Part shown: piece after piece, positions 11,808 through 23,100 of the stretch
Position numbering within the stretch: the stretch's first letter is position 1
Layout: each line of letters begins with the position of its first letter
Assembly (NCBI GenBank): GCA_029891345.1
Contig: CM057009.1
Location: 228,461,120-228,525,119 of the forward strand
From: Dryococelus australis
Lineage: Eukaryota > Arthropoda > Insecta > Phasmatodea > Phasmatidae
Reading direction: 5' to 3'
Length of the DNA stretch: 64,000 bases
Position numbers and translations under genes: made by a program
The notes under the pieces: generated by a model
The model's database searches: none
The model's input: only the letters and a program-made list of their open reading frames with translations
What the model was told of the DNA's origin: nothing

Positions 11808-12911
11808 CTATCTTTTTTTTCCTGAATCTATCTTCCCATCATGGGCCTGACCTCGGATCCTTTGATTCCCCTGAAAGGATGGTGTTTGAGAATACCAAGA
11901 ACGAGTGGTCACATTGCGACTACCTGAGTCCTCTCTAGATGAAGTAATGGAAGTAACAGACTGAAGGTGAAAGCAGTCTTTAGCGACATGATTGATTTTA
12001 CCACAAACAATACGAAATTTTGTAGATTTGTGCAAAATCTTTTCCTTCTCAATAGGCTTAGCCTGAGGCAATGCTACATCCACTGCACAATTCTTAATGG
12101 TTCGCTCGACTTCTGCCACTAATTTTAAAAATTCTGACAAAGATGCATGTGTAGTATCAAAACAAAAATTGTTGTTATACCATGAATGAAGATGATGAAA
12201 TATGATATGCGTAAAATATTCTTCCTCGTATTGATACCCCCAGCATATTTAATATCTCTAGGATTTACTTAACAAAATCCTACATTAACTGATCAGGTAC
12301 CTGCCTGCGTTCCAACAGTCGCAAGCGAAATGTAGTTATGGCTTTTTCACTTGAAAACTCATTGAGATAGGTTTTTTTAATTGAGAAATTTCCCAGTTTT
12401 CTAACCGAGCGTGGCCAAACAAAGGTTGTTCATTTTCAGGGACTCTGAACAAAGTAATGGCATATAAAACCTGTAGATCACAAAGTTGTAATGCAATCAC
12501 TGCATTAAGTATATTAATAAAATCTACTTATTCCTCTAAAATAACTCTTGACATTTTCGAAACATTTGCTGCCAATTCTGGCGGCACGTTCTTAAGAAGT
12601 TTTAAAAGAGGAACTGGCTCACCAAGCACCGTCGTATTCCCTACGCCGACCTCCTTGACTGCATTTCTCCATACCGGAGACAGCGCTTTAACATGAAGCT
12701 CATCTATCGCCTCGCTCTCCTCCACCGCCAATCCTACTTCCGTCAACATCTGCAGAAGCGAAGGCTTGGGCAGATGCTGAATCCCCGCTGTTGCTGCAGA
12801 TATCAAACAAATTAGCAGCACACAAAATATAAATCCTAAAAATTTCTCTATTAACCTCCACTGAAGGTTATTTGCTGATCCAACTTCATGCTGGTTACAC
12901 CGGTTAAACAC
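11808..12911 (-). pseudogene. Element B Gag
   Basis: Two surviving frames. The N-terminal one (12528-12911) contains LLQMLTEVGL and a following acidic stretch. The C-terminal one (11808-12140) contains a decayed CCHC zinc knuckle, RIVCGKINHVAKDC, in which the first Cys is Arg; a Ser/Arg/Gly-rich tail follows. The stretch between them (12140-12528) is broken by stops. Position just inside the 5' LTR and ahead of the protease supports Gag. Confidence 0.75.
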
Positions 12912-13003
12912 TACATACTTTATGTTTCATCATCAAAAACTAACTCCAAAACCCATCGACAAGAAGCAGAGTGTAATGCAGCCTCAGACACTTGCGAAGC
13001 ACT

Positions 13004-13778
13004 TGAACTCAAGGACGTAGCAAGGCTGGAATTACCCCAAACCCAGAAAAGTCTGAACACCAAACAATAGCAAAAATAATTCCATCAAGAAAAATCCATT
13101 GAGCAGGGCAGGGGTATTTCTATGTGCAAAGCTCAAAACAGTACGAAAACTTATAAAGTATGTAGAAAACTTGTATTTTATTATTTCCATTTTGTCTGTC
13201 TTTGTTCCAACAAACAGTACAATATTTGGGAAACAACCATATGAAAATAAATCTCTGTAAAGGGAAAATACAATGTTTGTTATATGTGTATATACATTTC
13301 TTTAATAAATATTCTACAAAAATACCCGCAATATTTACTGCCACATGCAGTTATAATTAAATACTTTCCATTTTAAAGGGAAATTCCGGTACATTTAAAT
13401 TCAAAATAACCAACCAGTATAAAATTTCTGGGTAAAACCCCGCAAAAGCAAAAAATTCTAATAGAACCATTTTAAATGTTTAATATTTTTGACTTGACGA
13501 TATGTAGATTCTCGCTAACTTTCCATCCAAAGGCCATGCTAATTAAAGTAATTTTTACAAAGGAAATTCCAACATGGAAACATGTGATATATTTTTACTT
13601 TGACAATGCTTTATTTTTCTGGCTAACTGGCCACCAAAGGCCACAATACTGCTATTTTTTCTTTGAATTATTTCTCTTTGCTAACCTGTACATGGTTGAG
13701 GAGAAAATCCAATAAATTAAAATTGCCACTCCATCTTGCAATTAACTTTTATATTAGATCTCACAATTAAATTTGCCA
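13004..13778 (-). repeat. 5' LTR of element B
   Basis: Direct repeat partner of 5817-6591, the same 775-bp length. On the minus strand it starts TGGCAAATTT at 13778 and ends GAGTTCA at 13004. It would carry the promoter of the element. The sequence just inside it (12960-13003) shows no primer-binding site that I can match with confidence. Confidence 0.9.
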
Positions 13779-14562
13779 TTCGCATAAGCCGAACGGAAGT
13801 ACTTGGAGTACATATTGATATTTTCTGAACCAAAATACTGTAAATAGCTGGGATGATAACTCAAGTGGAATTTGCCAGTACCCACTAGTTAAATCAAGTC
13901 TTGTTAAAATCCTCACTTCTTGGTACAGTCGCAAAATATCGCTGATTTGAGTAGGCGTCTCTCGAACGTAACCTAAATCTTGGCAATAGTCCTTTCATCT
14001 AGGCACAACCACACACTACTATCTTTCTTTGGTACACAAACCATCGGTGACGAAAATGGCCTTGCCTCTCGCTTTATTACCTTCCAGTCCAACATAACCT
14101 GTAAGTACTCTTGATCAGCAGACAAATAATTGGCAGGTATGGGGTAGGATTTTACATGAAACTATACAACTTCAATCACTCTGATTATTGCCTCATATAG
14201 TTTGTTAAATCCTGGGATTTCTGAAAACGCACTCCCATATTCCACGAGCAGTGAATGCAACTGTTTCTGTTGCGCAATGTCGAAACAACTGTCTGCTGCA
14301 ACAGCTTGCATTAACTTTTCATTTAAAATTTGTGGTACACTGTTAGCTGGAGTATTGCATAGTTGAAAAATAGTATAACAAAATTTAAACGATCACACAA
14401 ATTGATCTGTAACTTGCCACGTGTCTGGGTGAATAGGCTTACTACTGCTATCGTCAAGTGTTATAAACCATCATCTGAAATGTATCAAAATATTATACTA
14501 TGTCAAAAAGTCTGTTCCTAGAATGAGTGGTTAGACTAATTGCTTTACAACCGAAACTGCGA
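13779..14562 (-). pseudogene. Element A copy 2 protease end and RT N-terminal half
   Basis: A nearly continuous minus-strand translation. It starts with the end of the protease (C-K-A-I, then LILGTDFLT near 14500-14530 in an adjacent frame), passes through a linker with W-F-I-T-L-D-D, and enters RT with a P-F-S-S-P-M-V-C-V-P-K-K-D fingers motif (about 14020-14080). Palm motif A follows as LTRLDLTSGYWQIPL (about 13861-13910), and it is cut after VLPFG (13785-13810) by the LTR of element B. Several stops are present. The linker matches 1-181 of copy 1. At 14562 the homology to the protease stops where the inverted-repeat element begins. Confidence 0.85.
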
Positions 14563-15319
14563 CAGTAGTAGGGTATAGTTCCTTCGAAGACAAACGGCTT
14601 CGGCTGGTGCATCATGGCTCTAACATTGGATGACGTCATTGTAAGGTCACGAGCCCACCATGTTGAATTCCGGACTTCCCGCTCTATCATTCCGGTCACG
14701 CGTCCGCCATACTGGATACAGCCATGTTGTTAGCTAGTACACCACCATATTTGTAGCCAGTATGCCTCCTTATTGGACTGCCATATTTGTAGCCAGTGCG
14801 CCGCCAACTTGGACTGTCATCTCGGTAACCGGTAAGTAATATTTTCATGCTCTTAAAATCCGAGCATTTTCTCCGAGTACTCCCACTTTTTCTCTTTTGC
14901 ATTCTTTCTTTTTCCTTTCTCTTTCTTCCTTTTCTGCTACCTTCTTCTTTCCTTTATTTTCCATTATCTCTTTCTCTCTTCTTTGTTTTCTCTCTTCTTT
15001 CGTTTCTCTCTCATTCTCTCTTCTTTATTAACTTCGGCTGTTATTGGAGGCCGCCATCATTGTTGCTGGAGGCCACCATCTTTGTTGCTGGAGGCGACTA
15101 TCATTGTTAACATTTACATGGAGACCGCCATCTTGAATTTTCGTTTGTCATTTGTTTCCCCCGATTAGTTCTGGTTTGGCCATTAGGAGCACCAGCATCT
15201 TGGTTCTGGCATTGATCGCTAGGAGTGCTGGTGTCGCTCTCGTTCGATTAGTCAGTCGGTCGCCATATTGGCCGCTAGGGGCCCTGCTTTTTTTAGAACT
15301 CAAAATACCAATCTGGAAC

Positions 15320-15405
15320 AGTACGGTATCGAAAAGCCAGACCTTGGGTTGCCAGACTTATGCTTCAGAACACTCGGTTATCGCGACATGCGCTAGGACA
15401 AGAGT
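15320..15405 (-). repeat. tRNA-Ser/Leu-like sequence in left arm
   Basis: On the minus strand this matches the better preserved copy at 33350-33412 in the right arm. It is AT-richer and more decayed: the box A region is GATAACCGAGTGTTC. Probably the head of an old tRNA-derived SINE or a tRNA-like promoter captured inside the arm. Confidence 0.45.
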
Positions 15406-17088
15406 TTATATGTAGTATAAAGCATGTAGCCGAATAAATAATATCTTGCCTGCCATTTAAGACACTACATTTTTTATTGTTTTATAAAATAATTTATCAT
15501 GTATTTTATTTACATATCATTAATTATTTTTCAGTTTACATACAAATCAAAAAAATTTTAACTCTGTATTTTTATTATATATATTTAATCATTGTAATTT
15601 TTTTAAGTATCTTAAATTTATTTTAAGCATTTTAATCAATAATTATTTAAGTTTTTTTATTTTATTTTTTTTATTTTGGTTTAACTTGCGTATATATTAT
15701 TTTGTTTCAACTAACATAGTTTTTTAATAAATTTTTTCATATAATTTTTATTTCTTATATAATTTTTTATTATTTTGGTTTAACTTACACATATATTATT
15801 TAAGATTTAACTTATGTACTTTTGTTTTTCAGTTTTTTTATATTATTTTTATTTAACTTTAAAATGTATCGAGTGACGAGTCTACAGATTCGTATTTGTC
15901 AGGCAGATAAGAATATTTCATCAGAATATATGATTTAGTGACCTTGGCAAGCGCCATATTCGATTTTTTATAAGCATATAAAACTGTTTATATAAATGTA
16001 TGCTAAGTGATTTAAATTATGAATAATGGTTATTCGCAGTTTTTCGATTTTTATTAATATATAATAATTATATTTATCATCCCAGGCTTAAGTATGTAGG
16101 GACTTCAATGTTGAACATAGAAAAAATTATATTTCCTACTCCTATGTAATATAAGGTTTGTAATTTATTTTTTCCAACACATCACCCCATAAACACTTCA
16201 GTATCCACTCAACCTTCCCTTACTTCACATTACCTAAGATAACCTAACATCTCTTAACCTAACCACCATACTCTAGTCATTGCCAGACCCCTCTTCACCT
16301 CACCTGCTTCCAGCCTTACTTAACATCTATATCGAATTTTACTGATTACCAAATTATATATATATATATGGTACTTTTCACCAGAATATTAGCTTGCCTC
16401 GTTCATACTATTAAAAATACAGTTCTATATCCACCACCAGACCTGAGACTTACTGATAAAAAATAACAGACAACTATATTGATTACCATTTCACCCCATC
16501 TAACTTTGCCAGTTACTAATATAAACAAGCCATTATAGTTGTCCAATCATACAAATATTCCAATCATGCTGTCGTAAGTCCAATACTATTAATTTAACCA
16601 TCTACGACATCCATATCGTCTTAATTCCAATCAAATCGTTCCACTCTCATTTACCAAACATACCAGCTAAGCATTCTGCCCCTCTCATACTAACTTAACA
16701 AAAAACGAATCATACAATTAAACTATTATCCTCACATCATTTCAGCTATACTTTTTTTATATTGCCAAAATAACCGAACATGTGACCATACAAGCAAACT
16801 ATCTGAACAACGATGTCATACTTGTATGCGTTCCACCACATGTCAGGACTTTGAATATATTTTATTTCTCTCGACATCCACTTGACCTACCCACCAGTAC
16901 ATTTAGTCACTTCAACTTTTGTCGTATGCACTCCACACACTTGTGTAGGACTTAGAATGTATTTTCATATTATGTAGGACACGGAATATTTTTAACTTAG
17001 TCATTTCCATTCTACCCAATGTAAAGACTTTTGAAAGATATGTTAACCTAACCTTACTCCACTTCAGTATCAATTAACCTAATTTCAC

Positions 17089-17262
17089 CTAACCTACCAC
17101 ATCAAAGGTATCGCACTTAGCACTGCAGGCACCGCATTTAGCACTGCACACAACGTACTTAGCACTGCAGGCATCACACTTAGCACCAAAGGCACAGCAC
17201 ATAGCACCGAAGGCACAGCACTTAGCACCGAAGGCACCGCACTTAGACTCATTAGGGGTCAA
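17089..17262. repeat. 21-bp minisatellite
   Basis: Six to seven tandem units of 21 bp of the form GCACTTAGCACTGCAGGCACC, with variants ending in GAAGGCACA, run from about 17108 to 17250. As 21 is a multiple of three, the minus strand gives a 62-codon frame of Cys/Ala/Lys-rich heptads (17089-17277), which I regard as a by-product. The array is absent from the corresponding place in the right arm (31600-31690), but part of it recurs at 43110-43160. Confidence 0.85.
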
Positions 17263-19274
17263 AGAGTCAACAGTCAAGGGTCAAAGCGTCAAGGGTCAAA
17301 TAATCAGTCTTGTAAGTGGTCGGTCTGAGAGTAGTCAGCTTTAAAAGTTCAATCTGAGCGAAGATAAGGCTCGGAGGAAATATATTTTCACATTAATAAG
17401 AACTTATTCACTAGCAGGGCAATGATGATTAGTTAGGAGTTATCTTTGGCCATTTTAGAATGAATATTGTAGCCCTCCTACGACATGCACTCGCATAAAT
17501 GTTAATTTAAACTGAATTAATAAGTGTTTCAGACAAGCAGATACGCATAATACTGTGAATTAATATAAAAATTTTATTCCCATACATATAGTGCTATTCA
17601 ATAGATAGATCACCACATTCTTTTGCAGAATATCTGCTCTACTAACCAACACCAGATTAAATTTCTCGTACCTCAAACAGAAGTCATGTAGACCACAGCC
17701 CACAGTTCAGACATCTTGATTACTATATTTAAACTAACAACGCCCCACCCCCCCTCCTTAATTTTATCCAAGAGCCAGTTGACCTTGTAAATTGTAAATG
17801 TCAAGAGCACGTCTGTACCTGCACGGTAACTGGAATCTGTCAATTAAATAACCTTAACTGATTTGGACCCTTCAAAGGCCCTCCCCAGAAACCACGACTT
17901 CCGGCAACTTCCTAAAATTCTGATCTTATTGACGAGAAACAACTTCCGGTAAAACAAGAAGGAAATAAAAGTAAAGCATTAATTCGCTTTCGAAGTAACA
18001 AATAATATAAATAAAAATGTTTTAAAATAAAATGAAATATTTATACGATCATGTAAATAAACAAATATCTGTGAAATTATCATATTCAGATCATAACCTC
18101 TTATCTCAGAATACGTAAAAGGTTTGTCAGTGAATAACAAAAATAAAAATAAAAGATTAACTTTGGTTTGCTGGTTTGCAAATAAAACTATTACATGGTT
18201 TTAATAAAACGACTCTTCGTACAGGGCGTTCTCTTATGTCTCCGAGCATTTTGAACATAAGTGATAACCCTATCGCATAATCGACACTGGGGACAAGTTA
18301 TCGATAATGAGGGTCGCGGCTCCTTGTGAGTTAAGGTGAAAGGCAGGCATTCATATTCACAGTACAGCGAGAGTAATCTTCGAGATCTATCTTAGCCTCC
18401 CCTGATGATAAGGTATCAGCATGCTCTATATGAAAATCATCCCATCACTCGGAAAAATGTCGACCTATATTTTCTAAGTTCGATAGAGAAAATTAATACC
18501 GTTTTAATAGTTTCGGGTCTCGAACACAGATAGCTATGTCATGCCTAGCCAGTATATTGCGTAGGCATTTATAATGAGTGTACACAATCAGCCAGAAGTT
18601 CGAAAACGAACATCGCTAATAAGCTTCGTAAACTCACGTCATTAATCGAAAAGTGCCCCTAGTATATCAATCCGATTCCTATATCCGATAGTAAACACCG
18701 TCGTTTCGCCTTTATTATAAGTTCCTATAATATTCAGCGAACAATGGAAACAAATTGTCACATTTTCAAAGTCTTATAAAAAATTAATATTTTTAAAATA
18801 TTTATTCTGGTCTCGAACTCTGGGAGTTACACAGTACCTCGCCTTTGGTGACTGCTTAAATATTAATATCAGGCACGCAAGTAGACTGCAAACAATTACC
18901 GTATTTTTTTAAATTCCGATAGAAAGTTAACATACTCGAACCCATACTCCTACCATATGCCTAACCAATATATACTGCATTAACATTTATATCAGGTCCG
19001 TTTAAGTACATAAACAGACAGAAAATCACATACGAAGTTCGTTAAAATTGATCCCAAACTCGGGCCGGTATTCGATCTGGGGTCTCTAAATCTTGTTTAT
19101 TCTTTATCTAAAAATTTGTCTAACAGCCTGTTAATACACAATACAATTATTTAAAATTTTATTCCAGCGATTATTTAATAAAGTATGAGTTAGGTACTGG
19201 AATGACTTTCTCAATTATTTTCAAACTAATATTTTTTCCTGAAAACATACTTTTAAAGAAATTATTACATACAG

Positions 19275-19502
19275 CCACGAGGTAGGTAAGTGTGTTTAAC
19301 GTCTCGTCGACAGCGAGGTCATTAGAGACTGTGCAAGTTGCACAGATGGGAAGGAACAGCCTTTAGTGACGAACCATCCCAGCATTCGCCTGGAGTGATT
19401 TCGGAAAACCATGGAAAACCGAAATCAGGATGGTCGGACCAGGAATCGAACCCGGCTCCTCCCGAATGCGAGTCCAGTAAGTTACCACTGCGTCACCTCG
19501 CA
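19275..19502 (-). mobile_element. tRNA-derived SINE in left arm
   Basis: Read on the minus strand: a tRNA-like head with box A (GTGACGCAGTGGTAACTTAC) and box B (GGTTCGATTCC), then a body with GGATGGTTCG, and an end with TAATGACCTCGCTGTCGACG followed by AGACGTTAAACAC. This arrangement is typical of a SINE family seen in many arthropods. The same SINE is at the mirrored place in the right arm, so it was inside the arm before the arms separated. There is no poly(A) tail. Confidence 0.8.
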
Positions 19503-20409
19503 AACAGTCCTATAGCATCGAGCCGTGAGACTGCGGTGGGATGATGCATGCAGCAGTGACGTCACTGCCGAGGACAAGCAAGACGACGGCAGCCGTACTG
19601 TTTTGCTACGTGCATGGGACGCACCGGAGGTGGCTCGTTTTGCTGACCCGGCTGGCACGCAACGCGAGCGTGCCAGCAGGGAGGTACATGTGTGAAATTT
19701 CACTGCAGGGCTTCCCTGACGTGCTGCGTGCATGGGAGAGGCGTAGTAACATTACAGCTGAAGGTAACATCATTGCTGTTTCCATCAATTACGTCATTAT
19801 GCGCGCTGCCCCCCGAGATTGGCGTCGATATCACACAAATGAATGGCAATCCGAATATTATTCAAATTGTTATAGCCAAGTATCTGCATCGTTCATTTCG
19901 TTAATAAGAGCAGGCGCGTCCATATCACAGATGTTTTTTTAAGGCAAATATTGAAAATAATTTAATACTGCGCTGTCACTGGAGATTGGAGTTTGGGAAT
20001 TCTTTCAGTGGTAGGTTAGACTTTGGGCAGGAACATTCGAGTGTTGAGGTTACTACTGATCCTAGGTTTTTTTGCCATGCCCTGGAAGACTCCGTGCCAG
20101 GAGAAATGTCATGTGATATACACCATTCATGATATATATATATTAATAAATAAAAGAGAAAATATGTATGTTGGTAATGCCTAGTAAGAAATAGTTGTTG
20201 TGCAAAATTTTACTACACAGAGTGCGCACAAAAGTGGTTCTTTGTCTCCCTTTGGTATAATTGGCAAATCTTTGTTTGCACTAGGCGGAGGAATATCCTG
20301 GAAGTAACAATGATTGTGAACGTAATATTCGTGGGCGAGTAAGATTTACGTGTTAAATAATTAAAAAGTATGCAATACTGTACCTCCGAAACTTTCCCGC
20401 TTGATAAAA

Positions 20410-21840
20410 AATAAGTGTATTTTTTAAGCTTACGCAATGCATATTAAAAAAGTTACGATTCACTCTGACTGAGATGAGCAGTGATACCTTTTGAAAGGAT
20501 TTTTCTTGGTCTATAATGTAGGGGAAGTCCTTATTATTTGGGTGGACGAGTTTCTGAATATTTTCGAACATAACTCACATAGCAGAACAAGTTTGTTTCA
20601 AGCTTGAAACACGCCTGTAAGCTTAAATCAAGCTTGCCACGACAAACCATTAAACAGGTATCAAGCTTGAATCAAGCGTTCTAGTCACCATGTGGCAAGC
20701 TTGTATCAAGTCTGCCCCGGCTAACCTGCGCAAAGTCTTCCCCGGCTAGCTTGAGCCAAGCCTGCCCCGGCTAGCTTGCGTCAAGCCTTCCCACATACAA
20801 GCAGCTTGCCATGCATTTTCAAAGCCGAAACAGAATTATGACTCACCCCAAATATTATCGATTAATTTACCATATTCATATATGTTTTATTTAGCATTTC
20901 TTCACAGTTATTAAATACCTTTGGAATAACCTGTAATCGAACTTGCAAACCTCTCGTTCACAGTATATAATGCTAGCAACTACTCTGCTACTACGTGCAA
21001 AATTGAATTATTCTATGTTTTATATTTTGCAAGAGTTCCAAAGCTAATCGATTAATACAAATTCATATGTATATTTCCCGTCGTTTACCATCAATTTTGA
21101 TCTTAAAATTCTTATATATATTAGTGTAAAAGAAAAGTTAACCTTACATTCTCACGACATGCGTATCGGGCCATTAGGTACCAAATTAAGTATTAAAATA
21201 CACTACATGAAACATATTATTTATGAATGTAGAAACAACATATTTAAATGGCTTGCTACCCACGCAAACAACAAATTTAATACAGAATTTAATGTTGGCA
21301 ATTAATTAGAAATGCTACTTTACCTCATTGTCTTATAAAAAAATAATGTTCATATTGGTAACATTGAAATTGGTTTGTTGTTGCTTAGTTAATTCCTCGA
21401 TGTCACTTCATTAGCATGTATATCATGTGTCAGAATAGATAGTACAAGGCAATTTAAATGTTTACGTGCGGGTATTTATTTACAAACAGTGAACGAGTAC
21501 GCAGAAGTATAAGCAGCACTTTTTCAGTTGCGTCATGTTAAAAAGTATCTCTGCATAATCGTTGGAATAATGTTAAGAATTTATTTCTGCTTCATTAACA
21601 CTGGTAACCCAAATTTCTTGACAACGGGACATGAATGATATTTTATAACTTGGTTTTGACCTGACAAACGTCCACTGGGACTTCAACAGGGACATTTTGC
21701 TATACGGAAAATAAGGAGTGGAGAGTGGAGTGAAGAGAATTGATATTAAAGCGAAGAGATTTGGGCAGCTCTTAACATCGAGGTCTTGGGAACCGATGAG
21801 GACTGCAATACTTTTTGTGCTCTGACATCTCTTCGGCTGT
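20410..21840. other. Element centre, left part: minisatellite and AT-rich DNA
   Basis: No coding signal seen. A short GC-rich minisatellite of about 25-bp units (CCCCGGCTAGCTTG core at about 20714, 20738 and 20764) lies at 20580-20820, with repeated CAAGCTTG blocks just before it. At 21745-21810 there is a short piece similar to the tail of the SINE at 48706-48973 (TTGGGCAGCTCTTA). The rest (20830-21700) is AT-rich without assignable features. Confidence 0.6.
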
Positions 21841-21844
21841 CCCT

Positions 21845-23100
21845 GTCACTCACAACCTGGAATCGTAGTGAGTGAAACACTTTTACAAATATGTAGTTTT
21901 TCTGTGTGGGCTTTTATTTGGGGTCTCATCAGCCGAGAAAAAAATCTTTTGTATATGTGAAGTGTGCATTGTCTTCGGTGATAGAGGAGGAGGAGATCAA
22001 ATTGCACAGGATTCTCTAAGAATAAAGACATTTACTGTCACTCCAGGATTTTGTTTTCCAAATTTGGTTATCTGGTTCAGAGGTCTGGGGAACTCGATGT
22101 CATTGAAGTTGAATTTAGTCTCCAGTTCTTTGTAGCGGTGGTTGACTCGTTCAGGATGTACATCTTCAACGTATCTTGCGAGTATGACCCACTTGAAGCA
22201 CTGGTGATCGTCGTTTTTCAAGTTGATAATAAATTATTTACTCTTGTTGGGCGCTGGTAAATCTATGTAACTGGATACACTCACTGGGTCCAATTTATTA
22301 ATTCGGAGCTGCATTCTCTTCACTGCAGTAAGTGTCGATCCAGATCCTTTACCCTGGTACTCGTACTCTTACTGACAGATCTTGACCAAGCTGGCCGCCA
22401 CCACTTTTTCCACATCATCATCATTGTATAATAGGGCATTCTTGGCCTTGAAGGCGCGCTGGTCTACTTCGTCTTCGTGGGGCTCAGGTTTGCCATAGTC
22501 ACACTCCATGAAGAAATTGAATTTAATTGGCCCATTTCCCATTATTTCTTCCTGCAGCTGTTCAATAATATTTCGCTTCAGTCCCTCAGTATATACGCTC
22601 ACATCTTTATCCTCTTCGCTCGTATTTTCGGCCGTTGGCCGTAGAATGTCCGGACCCTGCGACGATTCTTGGACATGGTGCTGGTGTAGGTGCTAGCTGC
22701 CGCTGGAAGGAAACATCACACTTGGCCTTCTTCGCAGGTGGAGGAGCTGGGCGGGTACACTTCTTATAGTGGGTCTTTAATGTGTTCGCCCTCGTGAATT
22801 CTTTGCGCAGTCTTCACATGTATATGTGTTCTTCTCCGGGTTAAACTTGCGCCTCTTTTCGTGCCTTCGGACATCTGCTGTGACGGTAAATGGAGCACTA
22901 CAGAATTTGCAGTTGCCACCTGCTTTCTGCCGCATGTCTACATTGCAGCTTCTCAGGTAGCGTTCCATGTTGTCTTCCGCCCAATCTTGATCCCTCATTT
23001 GTCGCAGACTTCTTCTTCCCTGAGTGGATGGTGAATACAGGTCCTCTCGTGCTTTAGTCCGGAATTTCGGATGGCAAAATATTTGGAACACAACCCACAA
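21845..23100 (-). pseudogene. Broken zinc-finger/N-terminal part of a DNA-polymerase-B-type mobile-element gene
   Basis: Minus strand, decayed. In order: two Cys2-His-type fingers (22770-22930: CKFCSAPF, then TCEDCAK with a frameshift that splits the second finger); a Pro/Ala-rich spacer; a segment with EGLKRNIIEQLQEE and QRAFKAKNALLY (22369-22602); a SSYIDLP block (about 22260); a stop; and the segment NDDHQCFKWVIL followed by HPERVNHRYKELE and GIEFP-like DIEFPRPLNQITKFGKQNPG (21997-22221). A last piece resembles an F-S-R-L-M-R-P-Q segment (21846-22031). I recall this order as the region ahead of the DNA_pol_B_2 domain in insect mobile-element proteins; that is memory, not a search. The polymerase domain is missing. 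Confidence 0.6.

Larger units (their letters stand above)
5817..13778 (-). mobile_element. Gypsy-type LTR retrotransposon B, full-length but degenerate
   Basis: A 7.96-kb element on the minus strand bounded by two 775-bp direct repeats. On the minus strand each begins TGGCAAATTT and ends near GAGTT(C/A)A, fitting the TG...CA rule. Between them the domain order is Gag, protease, RT, RNase H, integrase, which is the Ty3/gypsy order. The LTRs have visibly diverged by point changes, and stops and frameshifts occur in every domain, so the insertion is old. It interrupts RT of element A copy 2 (fragments 13779-14562 and 5546-5816). No clean target-site duplication is visible at the borders. Confidence 0.9.
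14645..20410 (+). repeat. Left arm of the inverted repeat
   Basis: Complementary to 27735-33998 over almost its full length. Clear anchors: 14650-14710 with 33940-33990; 15170-15290 with 33420-33560; 17880-17950 with 31110-31170; 18400-18490 with 30560-30660; 18510-18700 with 29520-29700; the SINE at 19275-19502 with 28690-28943; 20160-20380 with 27780-28020. Divergence is substantial (substitutions and indels), so the arms are not recently copied. It includes a pyrimidine-rich tract (14885-15030) and an AT-rich block (15470-15860). Confidence 0.85.

Noticed and set aside
17089..17277. 62-codon Cys-rich repeat protein
   Set aside because: It is the translation of a 21-bp minisatellite whose period happens to be a multiple of three; the array is missing from the mirrored arm.
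19482..19942. Protein-coding gene in a GC-richer patch of the left arm
   Set aside because: Several overlapping frames on both strands, none conserved as a frame in the mirrored right arm (28330-28640).
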